NCBI RefSeq assembly: GCF_028748145.1
Contig: NZ_CP118181.1
Coordinates: 1,302,211-1,366,210, forward strand
Direction: 5' to 3'
DNA: 64,000 nucleotides
Origin: Entomospira culicis
GTDB lineage: Bacteria > Spirochaetota > Spirochaetia > WRBN01
Shown here: positions 6,733 through 16,068 of the stretch, piece after piece
Layout of the letters: the number at the start of each line of letters is the position of its first letter
How positions within the stretch are numbered: position 1 is the stretch's first letter
Program-made: the position numbers and the translations under genes
Notes under the pieces: generated by a model
Told to the model about the DNA's origin: nothing
What the model saw: the letters and a program-made list of their open reading frames with translations, nothing else
The model's database searches: none

Positions 6733-9714
6733 CTAAAATCCCCACGATACCGGCGGATTCTCTAAGAACATCGCCAGACTATCGTATAAATAAGTAGACT
6801 CCTGCCCAGCTACGGGATGAAGCAACGCGCGGAAATTCATCCCCGGAAGCTCCTGCGAAATAACCCTTGCGCGACTCTCAGGATCGCGGGAGAGCGCATC
6901 CCACAAGAACATCGCCTGTTGAAAGGCAATCTGTGCTTGCTGTTCAATCGCTACACGATTAGGGCTACGTTGCGCAAGATCGGCTAAAACCACACCCAGA
7001 TTATTATAAACCTTCATAAGGTACTCGCCATTCTCCCTACGCAAAACCTCCATCGCCGAAGCATCCGAAGAAGCCAATGCTAAACGCTCACTCTCTAAAA
7101 TCTCGCGCAACTCTTGATAATAGGCCTGCGCCGAAGCACTGCGACCATCCACCGCCAACGCCGTCGCCAAACTATAAATCGTATTAGCATGACCACTCTC
7201 CATCCCGTAAGCGAGGCTAAAGTTATTAATCGCGTTAGTCAAATCTCCACGATTGTAGGCAATATAACCGCGTTTGTAGCGTAAGTCAGCATCATCAAAA
7301 CTATTTTCCAGCGCCTTTTCATAGTGAATATCGGCAAGCTGAAGCGCCCGATCTCGAATATAAAAGATATCACCGAGCTCCAAATACATACGCCCATGGA
7401 AAGGATTGCGCCCAAGAATCCGACGCTCCACCCCATTTTCATAGTAGGCGATGGCACGTTCAAGCTCACTTTGCGCGCGCTCATCCATGATATTCTCTTT
7501 GAAGCGGAAATTTGCCGATCGACGGAAGACATCAATGTAAACTTCCGTATCGCGTAGCGTCATGGGTTGACGGTTCGCAATCAGAAATATCGCCTGACTC
7601 AAAGAGTTACTTGCGCTCGAGAGATCGCCCACCTCTTCATAAAAACGCGCCAATTGATAATGCAAAATCGGATCTTTCTCTTCTAACTCGATCGCCTTTT
7701 GCAAAAGCTTCTCCGCCTCCCCAGCGCGTCCTTGATCTAAAAACCAACTCGCTGCCAACGCCAATGTCGCAGGATCTAACTTCATCTTAGGATTCGCCTG
7801 AATATACCCAGCCCAACGTTCTATCTCTGTGCGATCGTTACGTAAAACAGAGAATTCGAGCAAACCCATCACCGTGCGATCCGATAACCCATCAGTCTGA
7901 ATAAGAATAGCATATACGTCACGCGCCTGTTTCAAACGACTCTCGTCGTAAGCACCCCAGCGCAATAAATTCTCCGATCGGGCGCTCAACATTTGCACAT
8001 CCTTGGAATTAACATCATTAAGATAGCGCACATAAATCTGATCCGCCCGCTCAAAATTGGAGCGATGCCGACTCTCAAAATCGCCATAGGTCAGATAGGC
8101 ACGTTGGGAGGTAGGATACGCGCGCAACAGGCGATCGTACATCTCCTGTGCTAATGTATACTGACGTTGACGGGTAAAAGCTTCGGCATACTCAAAGAAC
8201 CATCGCTGACGAGGCACTCCCTGAACCTGCATCGGCCCCGCTCGCCAACCATCATGTGCCACTCTAAAGTTAAGCATTGCCTCATCGTAATCGCCCGCCT
8301 CTAACATCACCAAGCCGTTGCGATAATACCATCCCGCCGTAAGCGGACGATAAATGGCAGAAAAACCAATAAAGACCACCAACGCCACAAGAACGGTAAC
8401 CACCATCACCGGCTTGACCCATGGCCAGGCAAGATGTTTAAAGTTATAGGCAAAGCCACCCCGACGCTTCTCAAACTCTTCGCCAGCATTCTGTTGATAG
8501 CGATTGGGTAAGATAATCGTCTGACCGGTAAGTTCTCGGACATCATTCACCAGAGAACGCGCAGAAGCTCGCTTAAGCAACTTTTTTGTTAAGCGTTGTA
8601 CCACCGCAGGTTCGGTCTCTTCACTAGCGAGAATTTTATGCATAGCCAAGCGTAAGTTACGCGGCAGGCGCGCCAAAGATGCGTTAATTTGATCAATCTT
8701 TTGTTGACTAAAGAGTAAACTCTCTGGATCAACGCTCTCTTCATCCTCTTCGTACGCATCCTCTTCTTCAGCATCGCTAACATCAGACTTCGCGGGACTC
8801 TCTTTCGCATCCACATTGATATCGCCAAAGTCGCCAAGATTAAAATCACTCTCCATGTGATCCACCGAATCTTCTTTAGCTTGATGATCAAGATCGCTCT
8901 CAGCAAGCAGATCGGCAGCATCTACCCCCTCACTTCCGTAGAGTACGGGTTCTTCATCGAGCATATCAGCAAGTTCATCGCCCTCACCCATGGCTAAAAT
9001 CGCCTGATCATCATCGCTATCGCCAAAGATCTCGATCGGTTTATCCATATCCATTAAATCCAGCGCATCATCCATATCAGGAAGCGCCAAGTCATCAATT
9101 CCCGTATCCAAGGAGCTCTCGTTTGTCATATTATATGTAGATTCCAGCTCACCAGAGGCATCATCTGCGCTATTCTCTGGGGTGCTCGGCGCTAAAGAGG
9201 CAAGTTCTTCGACAGAAATCGTATCCTCAAGCGCCTCCTCTTCCTGCTCATTGGGAAGTGGCGCATCTGGAAATAACTCGCCCTTGTTAGTAGCCTCATC
9301 CTCAACGGGATTATCTTCCGAGGGAAATTCATCTAAGGATAAATTCATATCGTCAAAGGAGGAGAAGTCTAATTCATCACTTGCATTCTCATCACGAAGC
9401 GTCTCTAACCCAGGATCCTCTAGGTTCGATAAATCAGCGCCATCAAAGTCAGCAAATGCCTCGGTTGGTTCCAGCGAGGGCTCTTCTTTCTTATCCTCAT
9501 CACTCATTTGCGACTCCTCTTGAGGTTCTGCATTGATATTCTCTTCACGATTGAGATCGGCCTCGCGAACAATGGCCTCGCGCTCAATTGTCGGTGATTG
9601 CTCCATTAGCACATCTTCTATGGATTCGCCACGTTTTTCGCGCCAAAGGGGCTCGTCGGAGAGATTTTCGAGAGTTTGTTTCAATTTATTTAAATCGTCA
9701 TTACCAGCCATCAT
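6733..9714 (-). CDS. Large membrane-anchored TPR protein with acidic N-terminal domain
   Basis: A 993-residue protein. Residues 1 to about 340 are Asp/Glu-rich, low complexity and probably disordered in the cytoplasm. A single strongly hydrophobic helix lies near residues 432-456 (VMVVTVLVALVVFIGF). The remaining ~530 residues are helical with recurring TPR signatures (for example RYKRGYIAYNRGDLTNAINN and HYQLARFYEEVGD) and should be periplasmic. No signal peptide precedes the acidic part. This layout is known among spirochaete TPR proteins, including periplasmic flagellar collar components of the FlcA type; that assignment is only a guess here. ATGs at 9714 and 9711 are both possible starts, with a weak Shine-Dalgarno. 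No promoter was identified in the gap upstream. Confidence 0.8.
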   Translation of the reverse strand: MMAGNDDLNKLKQTLENLSDEPLWREKRGESIEDVLMEQSPTIEREAIVREADLNREENINAEPQEESQMSDEDKKEEPSLEPTEAFADFDGADLSNLEDPGLETLRDENASDELDFSSFDDMNLSLDEFPSEDNPVEDEATNKGELFPDAPLPNEQEEEALEDTISVEELASLAPSTPENSADDASGELESTYNMTNESSLDTGIDDLALPDMDDALDLMDMDKPIEIFGDSDDDQAILAMGEGDELADMLDEEPVLYGSEGVDAADLLAESDLDHQAKEDSVDHMESDFNLGDFGDINVDAKESPAKSDVSDAEEEDAYEEDEESVDPESLLFSQQKIDQINASLARLPRNLRLAMHKILASEETEPAVVQRLTKKLLKRASARSLVNDVRELTGQTIILPNRYQQNAGEEFEKRRGGFAYNFKHLAWPWVKPVMVVTVLVALVVFIGFSAIYRPLTAGWYYRNGLVMLEAGDYDEAMLNFRVAHDGWRAGPMQVQGVPRQRWFFEYAEAFTRQRQYTLAQEMYDRLLRAYPTSQRAYLTYGDFESRHRSNFERADQIYVRYLNDVNSKDVQMLSARSENLLRWGAYDESRLKQARDVYAILIQTDGLSDRTVMGLLEFSVLRNDRTEIERWAGYIQANPKMKLDPATLALAASWFLDQGRAGEAEKLLQKAIELEEKDPILHYQLARFYEEVGDLSSASNSLSQAIFLIANRQPMTLRDTEVYIDVFRRSANFRFKENIMDERAQSELERAIAYYENGVERRILGRNPFHGRMYLELGDIFYIRDRALQLADIHYEKALENSFDDADLRYKRGYIAYNRGDLTNAINNFSLAYGMESGHANTIYSLATALAVDGRSASAQAYYQELREILESERLALASSDASAMEVLRRENGEYLMKVYNNLGVVLADLAQRSPNRVAIEQQAQIAFQQAMFLWDALSRDPESRARVISQELPGMNFRALLHPVAGQESTYLYDSLAMFLENPPVSWGF

Positions 9715-9877
9715 TCTTTATTTTCGGTTTTTTCCCTATACAACTAAAGAGCTATTCCATATTCTCTTAAATTTAACGCATGAGACCCTTTTCTTTTTTC
9801 TCTTTTTTGTCTATACTGACAACGTTCCTTAAGATATTTGGATAGATAGTTGGTGCAAAGGAGAGTAAAAAGTCATC

Positions 9878-10222
9878 GTGAAACCGCATTTTTATTGTGA
9901 TGTTTGTGGAAGCCAGGTGGATGCGCATTTAGATGCTTGCCCGCAGTGTCGGGTTAAATTTTCAGGGGTTCGTTGCCCTTCTTGCCTCTATCAGGGTACG
10001 ATTGAGCAATTTTTACACGGCTGTCCTAGTTGTGGCTACCAGCTTCATGCGCAAGCGCCTAAACTTAATCGTACAAAAACTACCTCTAGGCCAACGCCCA
10101 AAAGGAGATCCCCATATCCTTGGCACATTTCAAGTAAAAGTCTGACGATATTTGCAGTTGCTCTTATCTTTACGACATTTATGATTCTCTTTATCTATCA
10201 CGTACAAATCAGTCGCCTGTAA
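9878..10222 (+). CDS. Double zinc-ribbon protein with C-terminal membrane helix
   Basis: A 114-residue protein. Two CxxC pairs near residues 8-24 (CDVCG, CPQCR) and two more near residues 33-52 (CPSC, CPSCG) predict two zinc ribbons. A basic linker and a hydrophobic segment at about residues 90-108 (TIFAVALIFTTFMILFI) follow, making it a tail-anchored membrane protein with cytosolic zinc ribbons. The GTG start at 9878 has AAGGAG some 14 bases upstream, a long spacing; no better start is in frame. It is transcribed divergently from the TPR gene and converges with potD. Function unknown. Confidence 0.7.
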   Translation: MKPHFYCDVCGSQVDAHLDACPQCRVKFSGVRCPSCLYQGTIEQFLHGCPSCGYQLHAQAPKLNRTKTTSRPTPKRRSPYPWHISSKSLTIFAVALIFTTFMILFIYHVQISRL

Positions 10223-10288
10223 TTAATGATATACAAAATATGCCTAATCTAAATAAAGACGAGGAAATCGCTCTCCTCGTCTCTATCT

Positions 10289-11317
10289 TTAACGTGATTG
10301 CACCTCGCTCCAAGCACGCGTATAATACGCAAGTGCCGAGCCAACATCGCGCTTAACCTCGTAGCCAAGCTCTACCAGTTGCGCAATTTCATAGGCGGGG
10401 GTTCGTTCACGCAACTCCTTAGCACCAGTCAAAATGGTGGGATAATAAAAGGTGTCAGCAATACGCGCATGCACATCAGGACGCAAGAGATAATTAATCA
10501 ATTGATGCGCCCCTTCCACATTCTTACTCCCGGCTAAAATCACCAAATTATCCACATACACCAAGCCACCTTCTTTAGGCAGAAGATATTGATAATCTAC
10601 CCCATCGGCAGCCTCAAGCTCGGTGAGTACCACCTCGGCATAGCCATGCGCAATCACACTGCTCCCCGATGCAAAATCCTTACCAAACATCTCCGCATCG
10701 AATTTTAAGAGATTGGGCTTCCATTCAAGCAGAAGATCCCTTGCCTGCGCAATCTCCTCGGCATCGGTGCTATTCACACTATACCCTAAATAAGCCAACG
10801 CCACACCGAGCGTTTCACGCACATCATACATCATGGTCATGCGCCCTTTAAAGCGATCGTCGCCAAAAATTGCCCAACTCGCGGGCAACTCTCCGGTTTT
10901 ATTGCGATTCATATTAATTCCCGCCGCACCGATAAAATATGGCACACTATATGCTTGCTCGGCATCAAACGCTAATAATGGAAGAATCTCTGCCTCGATA
11001 TGATGCAAATTAGGTAGCCATTCATGATTTAATGGAGCTAACATACCCTGCTCACGCATCAGCTCCATGTAGTCGGCCGAGGGTACGGTTAAATCGTATT
11101 GCGCGTTGCCCGTAGCCAGCTTGGCATACATCGACTCATTGCTGTCATAGGTATCGAGCACCACCCGAATGCCTGTCTCTCGCCGAAAATCTTGCAACAC
11201 CTCATCGGGGATATAGTAAGACCAATTAAAAAGGTAGAGCACTTCCTTATCGTTCCCGCCACAAGCTAGTAGCATCGCACTCATCGTTGTTAAAAAAAGT
11301 AGACGAAATCTCTTCAT
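10289..11317 (-). CDS. potD: Spermidine/putrescine-binding lipoprotein, copy 2 (PotD-like)
   Basis: Solute-binding protein of a polyamine ABC importer, 342 residues. The signal peptide ends in the lipobox LLAC (Cys about 19), so it should be a lipid-anchored periplasmic protein. The mature start LYLFNWSYYIPDEVLQDF followed by TGIRVVLDTYDSNE is the typical PotD/PotF N-terminal domain pattern, and VYVDNLVILAGSKN occurs in the C-terminal lobe. It lies last in the potA-potB-potC-potD-potD cluster. It is clearly paralogous to the gene just upstream, so the two may differ in ligand (putrescine versus spermidine), which cannot be read here. Confidence 0.92.
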   Translation of the reverse strand: MKRFRLLFLTTMSAMLLACGGNDKEVLYLFNWSYYIPDEVLQDFRRETGIRVVLDTYDSNESMYAKLATGNAQYDLTVPSADYMELMREQGMLAPLNHEWLPNLHHIEAEILPLLAFDAEQAYSVPYFIGAAGINMNRNKTGELPASWAIFGDDRFKGRMTMMYDVRETLGVALAYLGYSVNSTDAEEIAQARDLLLEWKPNLLKFDAEMFGKDFASGSSVIAHGYAEVVLTELEAADGVDYQYLLPKEGGLVYVDNLVILAGSKNVEGAHQLINYLLRPDVHARIADTFYYPTILTGAKELRERTPAYEIAQLVELGYEVKRDVGSALAYYTRAWSEVQSR

Positions 11318-11389
11318 CCTGCCCTCCCTCTCTACTGTTATTAGGTGGATAAGTTACCCCTATCCACCTATACATCACGCTAAAATGGT

Positions 11390-12430
11390 CTAGTTCGATC
11401 GCATAATCGCGTTCCACGCATCATTATAGTACGAAACCGCATCCCCAACATTAGCTCTAAATTCATAATTGTTCGTAAAGAGCCCCTCAATGCTGTATGG
11501 CACGGTTACCGTTCGCAAGCTCTCGGCATCGGGCATCAGCGTGGGATACCAAAATTCGTCCATAATAAAAGCGTGCACATCCAAACGCAAAATGTAGTTG
11601 ATCAGCTCATGTGCCAGCTCGGGATTAGGCGCATTCGCCATGATCACCATGTTATCAAGATAGATCAATCCACCCTCTTTCGGCAAGAGGAAGGCGTAAT
11701 GTTCAAAAATATTATCACCTTCGAGCTCCTTAAGAACAACTTCTGGAAAACCATGTGCCACCCAAGTATTGCGTGAGGCAAAATCCTTGCCAAACATTTC
11801 AGCATCAAATTTGAGCACATTGGGCTTCCAATTGGCGATAACCCAGTCGCGTGCCTCTTGAATTTCGGTAGGATTAGTACTATTCGCACTATAGCCTAGG
11901 TACTTCAATGCCACGCCCAACACATCACGCGAATCGTTCATCAAAGTCATCCGACGCGCTAAATCACTGCGCTCAAACATCCGCCAAGACGACTCATACT
12001 CCTGCACCATATTGGTGTTGACATTGATCCCCGTCGCACCCAATGCGTAAGGCACCGAATAGACATTCCCAGGGTCAAAGTCGATATAACTAAGGATGTC
12101 GGCGTTGAAGTTGGCAAAGTTAGGCAACAAGCTCTTATCCAACGGCTGGAGCATGCCTTGCGCAATCATCATCGAGACATAATCACCCGAAGGCACCACC
12201 ACGTCATAATTGGCGCTCTGGGTTAAGAGCTTGGCATACATCGTATCGTTGCTGTCGTAGGTGTCCAAATGTACACGAATCCCCGTCTCGCGACGAAAGT
12301 CTGTTAACACTTGATCGGGAATAAAATACGTCCAGTTAAAGAGATTAATCTCGCGCTTCTCTCCAGATCCCCCACAACTACTCAAGGCAAATATCATCGC
12401 CATGGCTACCAACATCAGCTTACTCTTCAT
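11390..12430 (-). CDS. potD: Spermidine/putrescine-binding lipoprotein, copy 1 (PotD-like)
   Basis: Solute-binding lipoprotein of the polyamine importer, 346 residues. The signal peptide MKSKLMLVAMAMIFALSSC ends with a lipobox (Cys19). The mature protein opens with NLFNWTYFIPDQVLTDF and TGIRVHLDTYDSND, closely matching the paralogue downstream, with IYLDNMVIMAN in the second lobe. The pair shares most of its motifs in the same order, consistent with tandem duplication followed by divergence. It follows potC by about 120 bp. The start is preceded by AAGGAG at a suitable distance. Confidence 0.92.
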   Translation of the reverse strand: MKSKLMLVAMAMIFALSSCGGSGEKREINLFNWTYFIPDQVLTDFRRETGIRVHLDTYDSNDTMYAKLLTQSANYDVVVPSGDYVSMMIAQGMLQPLDKSLLPNFANFNADILSYIDFDPGNVYSVPYALGATGINVNTNMVQEYESSWRMFERSDLARRMTLMNDSRDVLGVALKYLGYSANSTNPTEIQEARDWVIANWKPNVLKFDAEMFGKDFASRNTWVAHGFPEVVLKELEGDNIFEHYAFLLPKEGGLIYLDNMVIMANAPNPELAHELINYILRLDVHAFIMDEFWYPTLMPDAESLRTVTVPYSIEGLFTNNYEFRANVGDAVSYYNDAWNAIMRSN

Positions 12431-12552
12431 GATGTAAACTCCTTATCCATTTTTATTTTCGCTGTCAAAACAATAGAGAGCGTCGCCCGCCCAGCTATCT
12501 CTTCTCCAGCTGTTCTCTCTACTTCATTTACTCATAAAAAATCGAGAAATTC

Positions 12553-13347
12553 TTACGTCTTCACCATGTATTTTAAGAAACGTCGGGCGCTAAACGCCAG
12601 CAAGACCGTCCCCGCTATCAAGATGACCGAGAGCGCATAGACCACATTACTGTCGGGATCTTTACGGATGGTGTTGTTGATGGCGATGGGCAAGGTCGTC
12701 GAGCCCACACTACCCACAAAAAGGGTAATAACAAAATCTTCCAAGCTCAAGGTTACCCCCATCACAAAGCTTCCAATGATGCTAGGTTTGGCGATAGGTA
12801 AAATGACCTTGGTGAGAATCTGGCTATCTTTTGCACCCAAGTCTTCCGCAGCTTCGATGATTCCGCTATCAAATTCATCCAGTCGTGCCAAAACCATCAG
12901 GGTAACAAAAGGTAAAATGAAGGCAACGTGCGCAATGATCACATTGCCCAATCGTAGGTTAAGATTCAAACTCGCAAAGAAGATGGCAAGGCTCAAACCG
13001 ACCACAATCTCAGGCAAAATGAGGGCAATAAAGTTGGTAACCTGCAAGTAGCTCTTGGTGCGAAAAGTGTACCAATGTAAACCAATCGCCGAGAGTGTGC
13101 CAATAGCAGTGGCAATCACACCCGCTGTAATCGCCACGATGATGCTGTTGAAAAAAGCCAGCCATAAATTCTCCTTGCGCGTAAAGAGAATTTCGTACCA
13201 ACGCAGACTAAAACCCGTCCAGCTATTCTTTCCGCCGTTAAAGCTATAGGCAATCAAGATAAGTAGCGGTGCTATCAAAAAGACGGCCGTCATGATAAAG
13301 ACAACCTTAGACAAGCGCGGGGCTTGCAATCGATGTAAATCTTTCAT
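12553..13347 (-). CDS. potC: Polyamine ABC transporter permease PotC
   Basis: Inner-membrane permease subunit of the spermidine/putrescine importer, 264 residues, with about six hydrophobic helices. The first (FIMTAVFLIAPLLILIAYSF) lies near residues 16-36. The cytoplasmic EAA loop that contacts the ATPase is recognisable as EAAEDLGAKDSQILTKVILP. It partners PotB and PotA, encoded immediately upstream, at near-stoichiometric spacing (10 bp after potB). The start has AGGAG upstream. ModB/CysW relatives share the fold, but the pot context decides the name. Confidence 0.93.
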   Translation of the reverse strand: MKDLHRLQAPRLSKVVFIMTAVFLIAPLLILIAYSFNGGKNSWTGFSLRWYEILFTRKENLWLAFFNSIIVAITAGVIATAIGTLSAIGLHWYTFRTKSYLQVTNFIALILPEIVVGLSLAIFFASLNLNLRLGNVIIAHVAFILPFVTLMVLARLDEFDSGIIEAAEDLGAKDSQILTKVILPIAKPSIIGSFVMGVTLSLEDFVITLFVGSVGSTTLPIAINNTIRKDPDSNVVYALSVILIAGTVLLAFSARRFLKYMVKT

Positions 13348-13357
13348 TTATCTACTC

Positions 13358-14227
13358 CTACTGGGTTACGGCACGACTGCGTTTCTGTAGCAAGCGTACT
13401 CTTCGAACCGATCGCAAGCGAACGATCATAAAGCCCAAGATGGTAATCGCCATCAACAACGTGGTAAAGGCCGCAGGTACCGGCCAGTTGCGCTCCTGAA
13501 AGAAGGCGTTGGCAATCTGTTGACCAATCATGTACGTTCCCTTAGCGCCACCACCGATCAGTTGTGGCACAACGTATTGTCCAAAGATGGGGATAGCCAC
13601 AAAGATGATCGAAGCGATAATCCCGCCACGAATGTTAGGCAAGAGAATTTTTCGCAAACTACACATGTGGCTACAACCAAGATCGCGCCCTGCCTCCAGC
13701 AAGCCAAAGTCAAATTTCTCAATCGCATTATAGAGAGGCAAGATGGCAAAGGGCAACGACGTATACGCTAAAACAAGGATCACCGCCGTACGATTATACA
13801 AAAAGCTCTGTGGTTCGGCAATTAAATTGAGCTTCATCAAGAGCAAAGGCAAGAGACCATTGGCCTCTAAAATTGCCTTCCAAGCAAAGATGCGTACCAA
13901 AAAGTTTGTCCAAAAAGGAATAATAATGATCAGCATTAAAATCTCTTTACGCTTAGATTGTGCCATATAATAAGCACAAGGCAGCGCAATCAAGAGCGTT
14001 AAGGAGGTCGCTAAAAAGGTAATCTGAAGCGTATTTTGGATAACCTGCGCGTACTCTTTACTGAAAATTGTCCGATAGGCATCTAAGCTAAATTGATAGA
14101 TGACCCCACCGCTACTGCTCTTGGTCATAAAGGAGTAGCTTAAGACGATAAGCAGGGGGATAACCGTAAAGACGCTCATCACCAAGAGTGCGGGCAAGGT
14201 GTAGCGAAAGCCTAAATTTTTACGCAT
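13358..14227 (-). CDS. potB: Polyamine ABC transporter permease PotB
   Basis: First permease subunit of the polyamine importer, 289 residues. Hydrophobic helices begin at about residue 10 (YTLPALLVMSVFTVIPLLIV), followed by a short periplasmic stretch and further helices. The EAA loop reads EAGRDLGCSHMCSLRKILLP (about residues 180-200), where the ATPase docks. It starts three bases after the potA stop, implying coupled translation, and is followed by potC. Length and topology are typical for PotB/PotH. The last ~20 residues are strongly basic. Confidence 0.93.
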   Translation of the reverse strand: MRKNLGFRYTLPALLVMSVFTVIPLLIVLSYSFMTKSSSGGVIYQFSLDAYRTIFSKEYAQVIQNTLQITFLATSLTLLIALPCAYYMAQSKRKEILMLIIIIPFWTNFLVRIFAWKAILEANGLLPLLLMKLNLIAEPQSFLYNRTAVILVLAYTSLPFAILPLYNAIEKFDFGLLEAGRDLGCSHMCSLRKILLPNIRGGIIASIIFVAIPIFGQYVVPQLIGGGAKGTYMIGQQIANAFFQERNWPVPAAFTTLLMAITILGFMIVRLRSVRRVRLLQKRSRAVTQ

Positions 14228-14230
14228 AAA

Positions 14231-15364
14231 TTATTTCGCCTCCTCAACAATCGCCACAATATAGGCATCGTTGGCGTGCCACCAGAAGTAAACCTTATCC
14301 TCCCATGTAACCTCAGGGCCGTCCTCGAGGTATTTAGAGTGCGATTTGATTGCTTTAAAGACAAATTCCGATCCATCCAAGGTGATAAAACATTTCGACT
14401 CCGATCCAAGATAGATCATATCATGGATAATGCCGTGGAAGATGTTATACTCCGCCATCTTATTCTCTAGCGACTTAGGGCGGTCAGTGGCAAGACTAAT
14501 CTTCTCAGGACGCACCGTAAGGTTGATAATATCACCGACTTTAGGCTTAATGTCATCATCGGCAGTTACCTTGAGCATACCAATGCCGGCAATCTCCACC
14601 TCGACCCACTCGCCTTGCACGCTGGTTACCTTACCGGTAAAGAGGTTGGTCTCCCCGATAAAGTTGGCGACAAAGGCACTAATGGGACTCTCATAAATAT
14701 CATGCGGAGCGCCTAATTGCTCGACACGCCCCACATTCATCACCGCGATGCGATCGGAAATAGAGAGTGCCTCGTGCTGATCATGGGTAACAAAGACAAA
14801 AGTTACCCCCACCTCATCGTGGATACGATCAAGCTGCACAAGCATGCGCTGACGTAACTTTGCATCCAAGGCCGAAAGAGGCTCATCCAATAAGAGCACC
14901 TTAGGCTCATTAATAAGTGCGCGGGCGATAGCTACGCGCTGTTTTTGTCCACCAGAGAGTTGATTGGGCATATTGCCCTCTTTGCCGGTAAGTTGGACAA
15001 GTTCTAGGTACTCGGCAACTTTTTGGTTGATCTCTTCTTTAGTACGCTTTTGCAAGCGCAAGGGAAAGGCCACGTTGTCGAAAACCGACAGGTGGGGAAA
15101 GAGCGCGTAGTTTTGAAAAACTGTATTGACAGGTCGCTTATCGGGGGAGAGTGCCGTAACATTGACATCATCCAGATAGATTGCTCCGCTAGTGGGCGAC
15201 TCAAATCCTGCTAACATCCGTAGTAGTGTGGTTTTTCCACAGCCACTGGGTCCTAATAGCGAAAAGAATTCGCCTGCCTTAATCTCAATATTTGCTTCCT
15301 GAACGGCTACAAAGTCACCAAAAGATTTTTTGACGTTCTCAAAACGCACGACACTACCTTTCAA
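14231..15364 (-). CDS. potA: Polyamine ABC transporter ATP-binding protein PotA
   Basis: ATPase driving polyamine import, 377 residues. Walker A GPSGCGKTT (about 38-46), the signature LSGGQKQR, Walker B VLLLDEPLSALD and the switch histidine in VTHDQHEA are all present. The C-terminal third (from about residue 240) is a TOBE-type regulatory domain with NLTVRPEKISLA. The best start is TTG at 15364, preceded by AAGG about seven bases upstream, because no ATG fits. It leads the five-gene pot operon. The upstream gap to the divergent 15631 gene is A+T-rich. Confidence 0.94.
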   Translation of the reverse strand: MKGSVVRFENVKKSFGDFVAVQEANIEIKAGEFFSLLGPSGCGKTTLLRMLAGFESPTSGAIYLDDVNVTALSPDKRPVNTVFQNYALFPHLSVFDNVAFPLRLQKRTKEEINQKVAEYLELVQLTGKEGNMPNQLSGGQKQRVAIARALINEPKVLLLDEPLSALDAKLRQRMLVQLDRIHDEVGVTFVFVTHDQHEALSISDRIAVMNVGRVEQLGAPHDIYESPISAFVANFIGETNLFTGKVTSVQGEWVEVEIAGIGMLKVTADDDIKPKVGDIINLTVRPEKISLATDRPKSLENKMAEYNIFHGIIHDMIYLGSESKCFITLDGSEFVFKAIKSHSKYLEDGPEVTWEDKVYFWWHANDAYIVAIVEEAK

Positions 15365-15630
15365 TTTTTCGCCTTTTCCTCCTGCGATATGATTTATCTT
15401 TTCTCTTAAAAAACCACCATCCTATCTAATCTGTAGATATGGTTTTAAAGATGACTTTTTTTTGCAATTTAGTCAACACGTTTTTGCCATATTTTTCACT
15501 TTTTTTCAAATATTTTCCGCTTGGAGAAGAAATTTTGCTAGCTTTAAGAAAAAAGTGGTCAACACTAGCGATTTTATTGCCTAAAAAGGTCGATAAAAAA
15601 GTAGCAATCACTATTGTGCAAGGAGGCACT

Positions 15631-16002
15631 ATGTCTAGCCCAGCCGAGTTGGCTCATCAAGAGCTCTTGAGCGCCTTGGACGCGTTTACCAACGCCCAAG
15701 ATCACCAGTATCAGCCCACCATCGATCACGCCATGCAGGCGGTGTTATCCTTTTTACCCCTCCTTACTGCCACCGATGCAGGCGACTTGAGTCAGCAAAT
15801 TGACCTTGCCCTTAGCCTACCCATCGTTGCAGACCAACCCGAATTAGTCAACCTTTTTAGCAATCTCAGGCTCTACCACCAAGAGTACTACGACGCAAAA
15901 AAAGAGACGCTCCTTGCCAAAGAAGCCCTGCTTATCCTCTCGCTATGTAATGAAATTTTGAGTCAGCTCATTCCCCTCATTCAGGAGCAACCGCAACCTT
16001 AA
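15631..16002 (+). CDS. Small helical protein of unknown function
   Basis: A 123-residue protein I do not recognise. It is rich in Leu, Ala and Gln, predicted mostly alpha-helical, with no signal peptide or membrane helix. An open frame extends upstream to 15439, but the ATG at 15631 is preceded by AAGGAGG with good spacing, and the upstream part is A+T-rich, promoter-like sequence. It lies between the divergent pot operon and pgi (66 bp downstream), so it could share a transcript with pgi. Confidence 0.65.
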   Translation: MSSPAELAHQELLSALDAFTNAQDHQYQPTIDHAMQAVLSFLPLLTATDAGDLSQQIDLALSLPIVADQPELVNLFSNLRLYHQEYYDAKKETLLAKEALLILSLCNEILSQLIPLIQEQPQP

Positions 16003-16068
16003 ACTAACATTTTTTCATTTTTGAGATAATTTTAACCAAAATCATTCAATCAAATAAGGAGTTTACGT

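Noticed and set aside
15439-15630. 64-codon extension upstream of the small protein at 15631
   Set aside because: A+T-rich, promoter-like sequence, and a strong AAGGAGG precedes the ATG at 15631.
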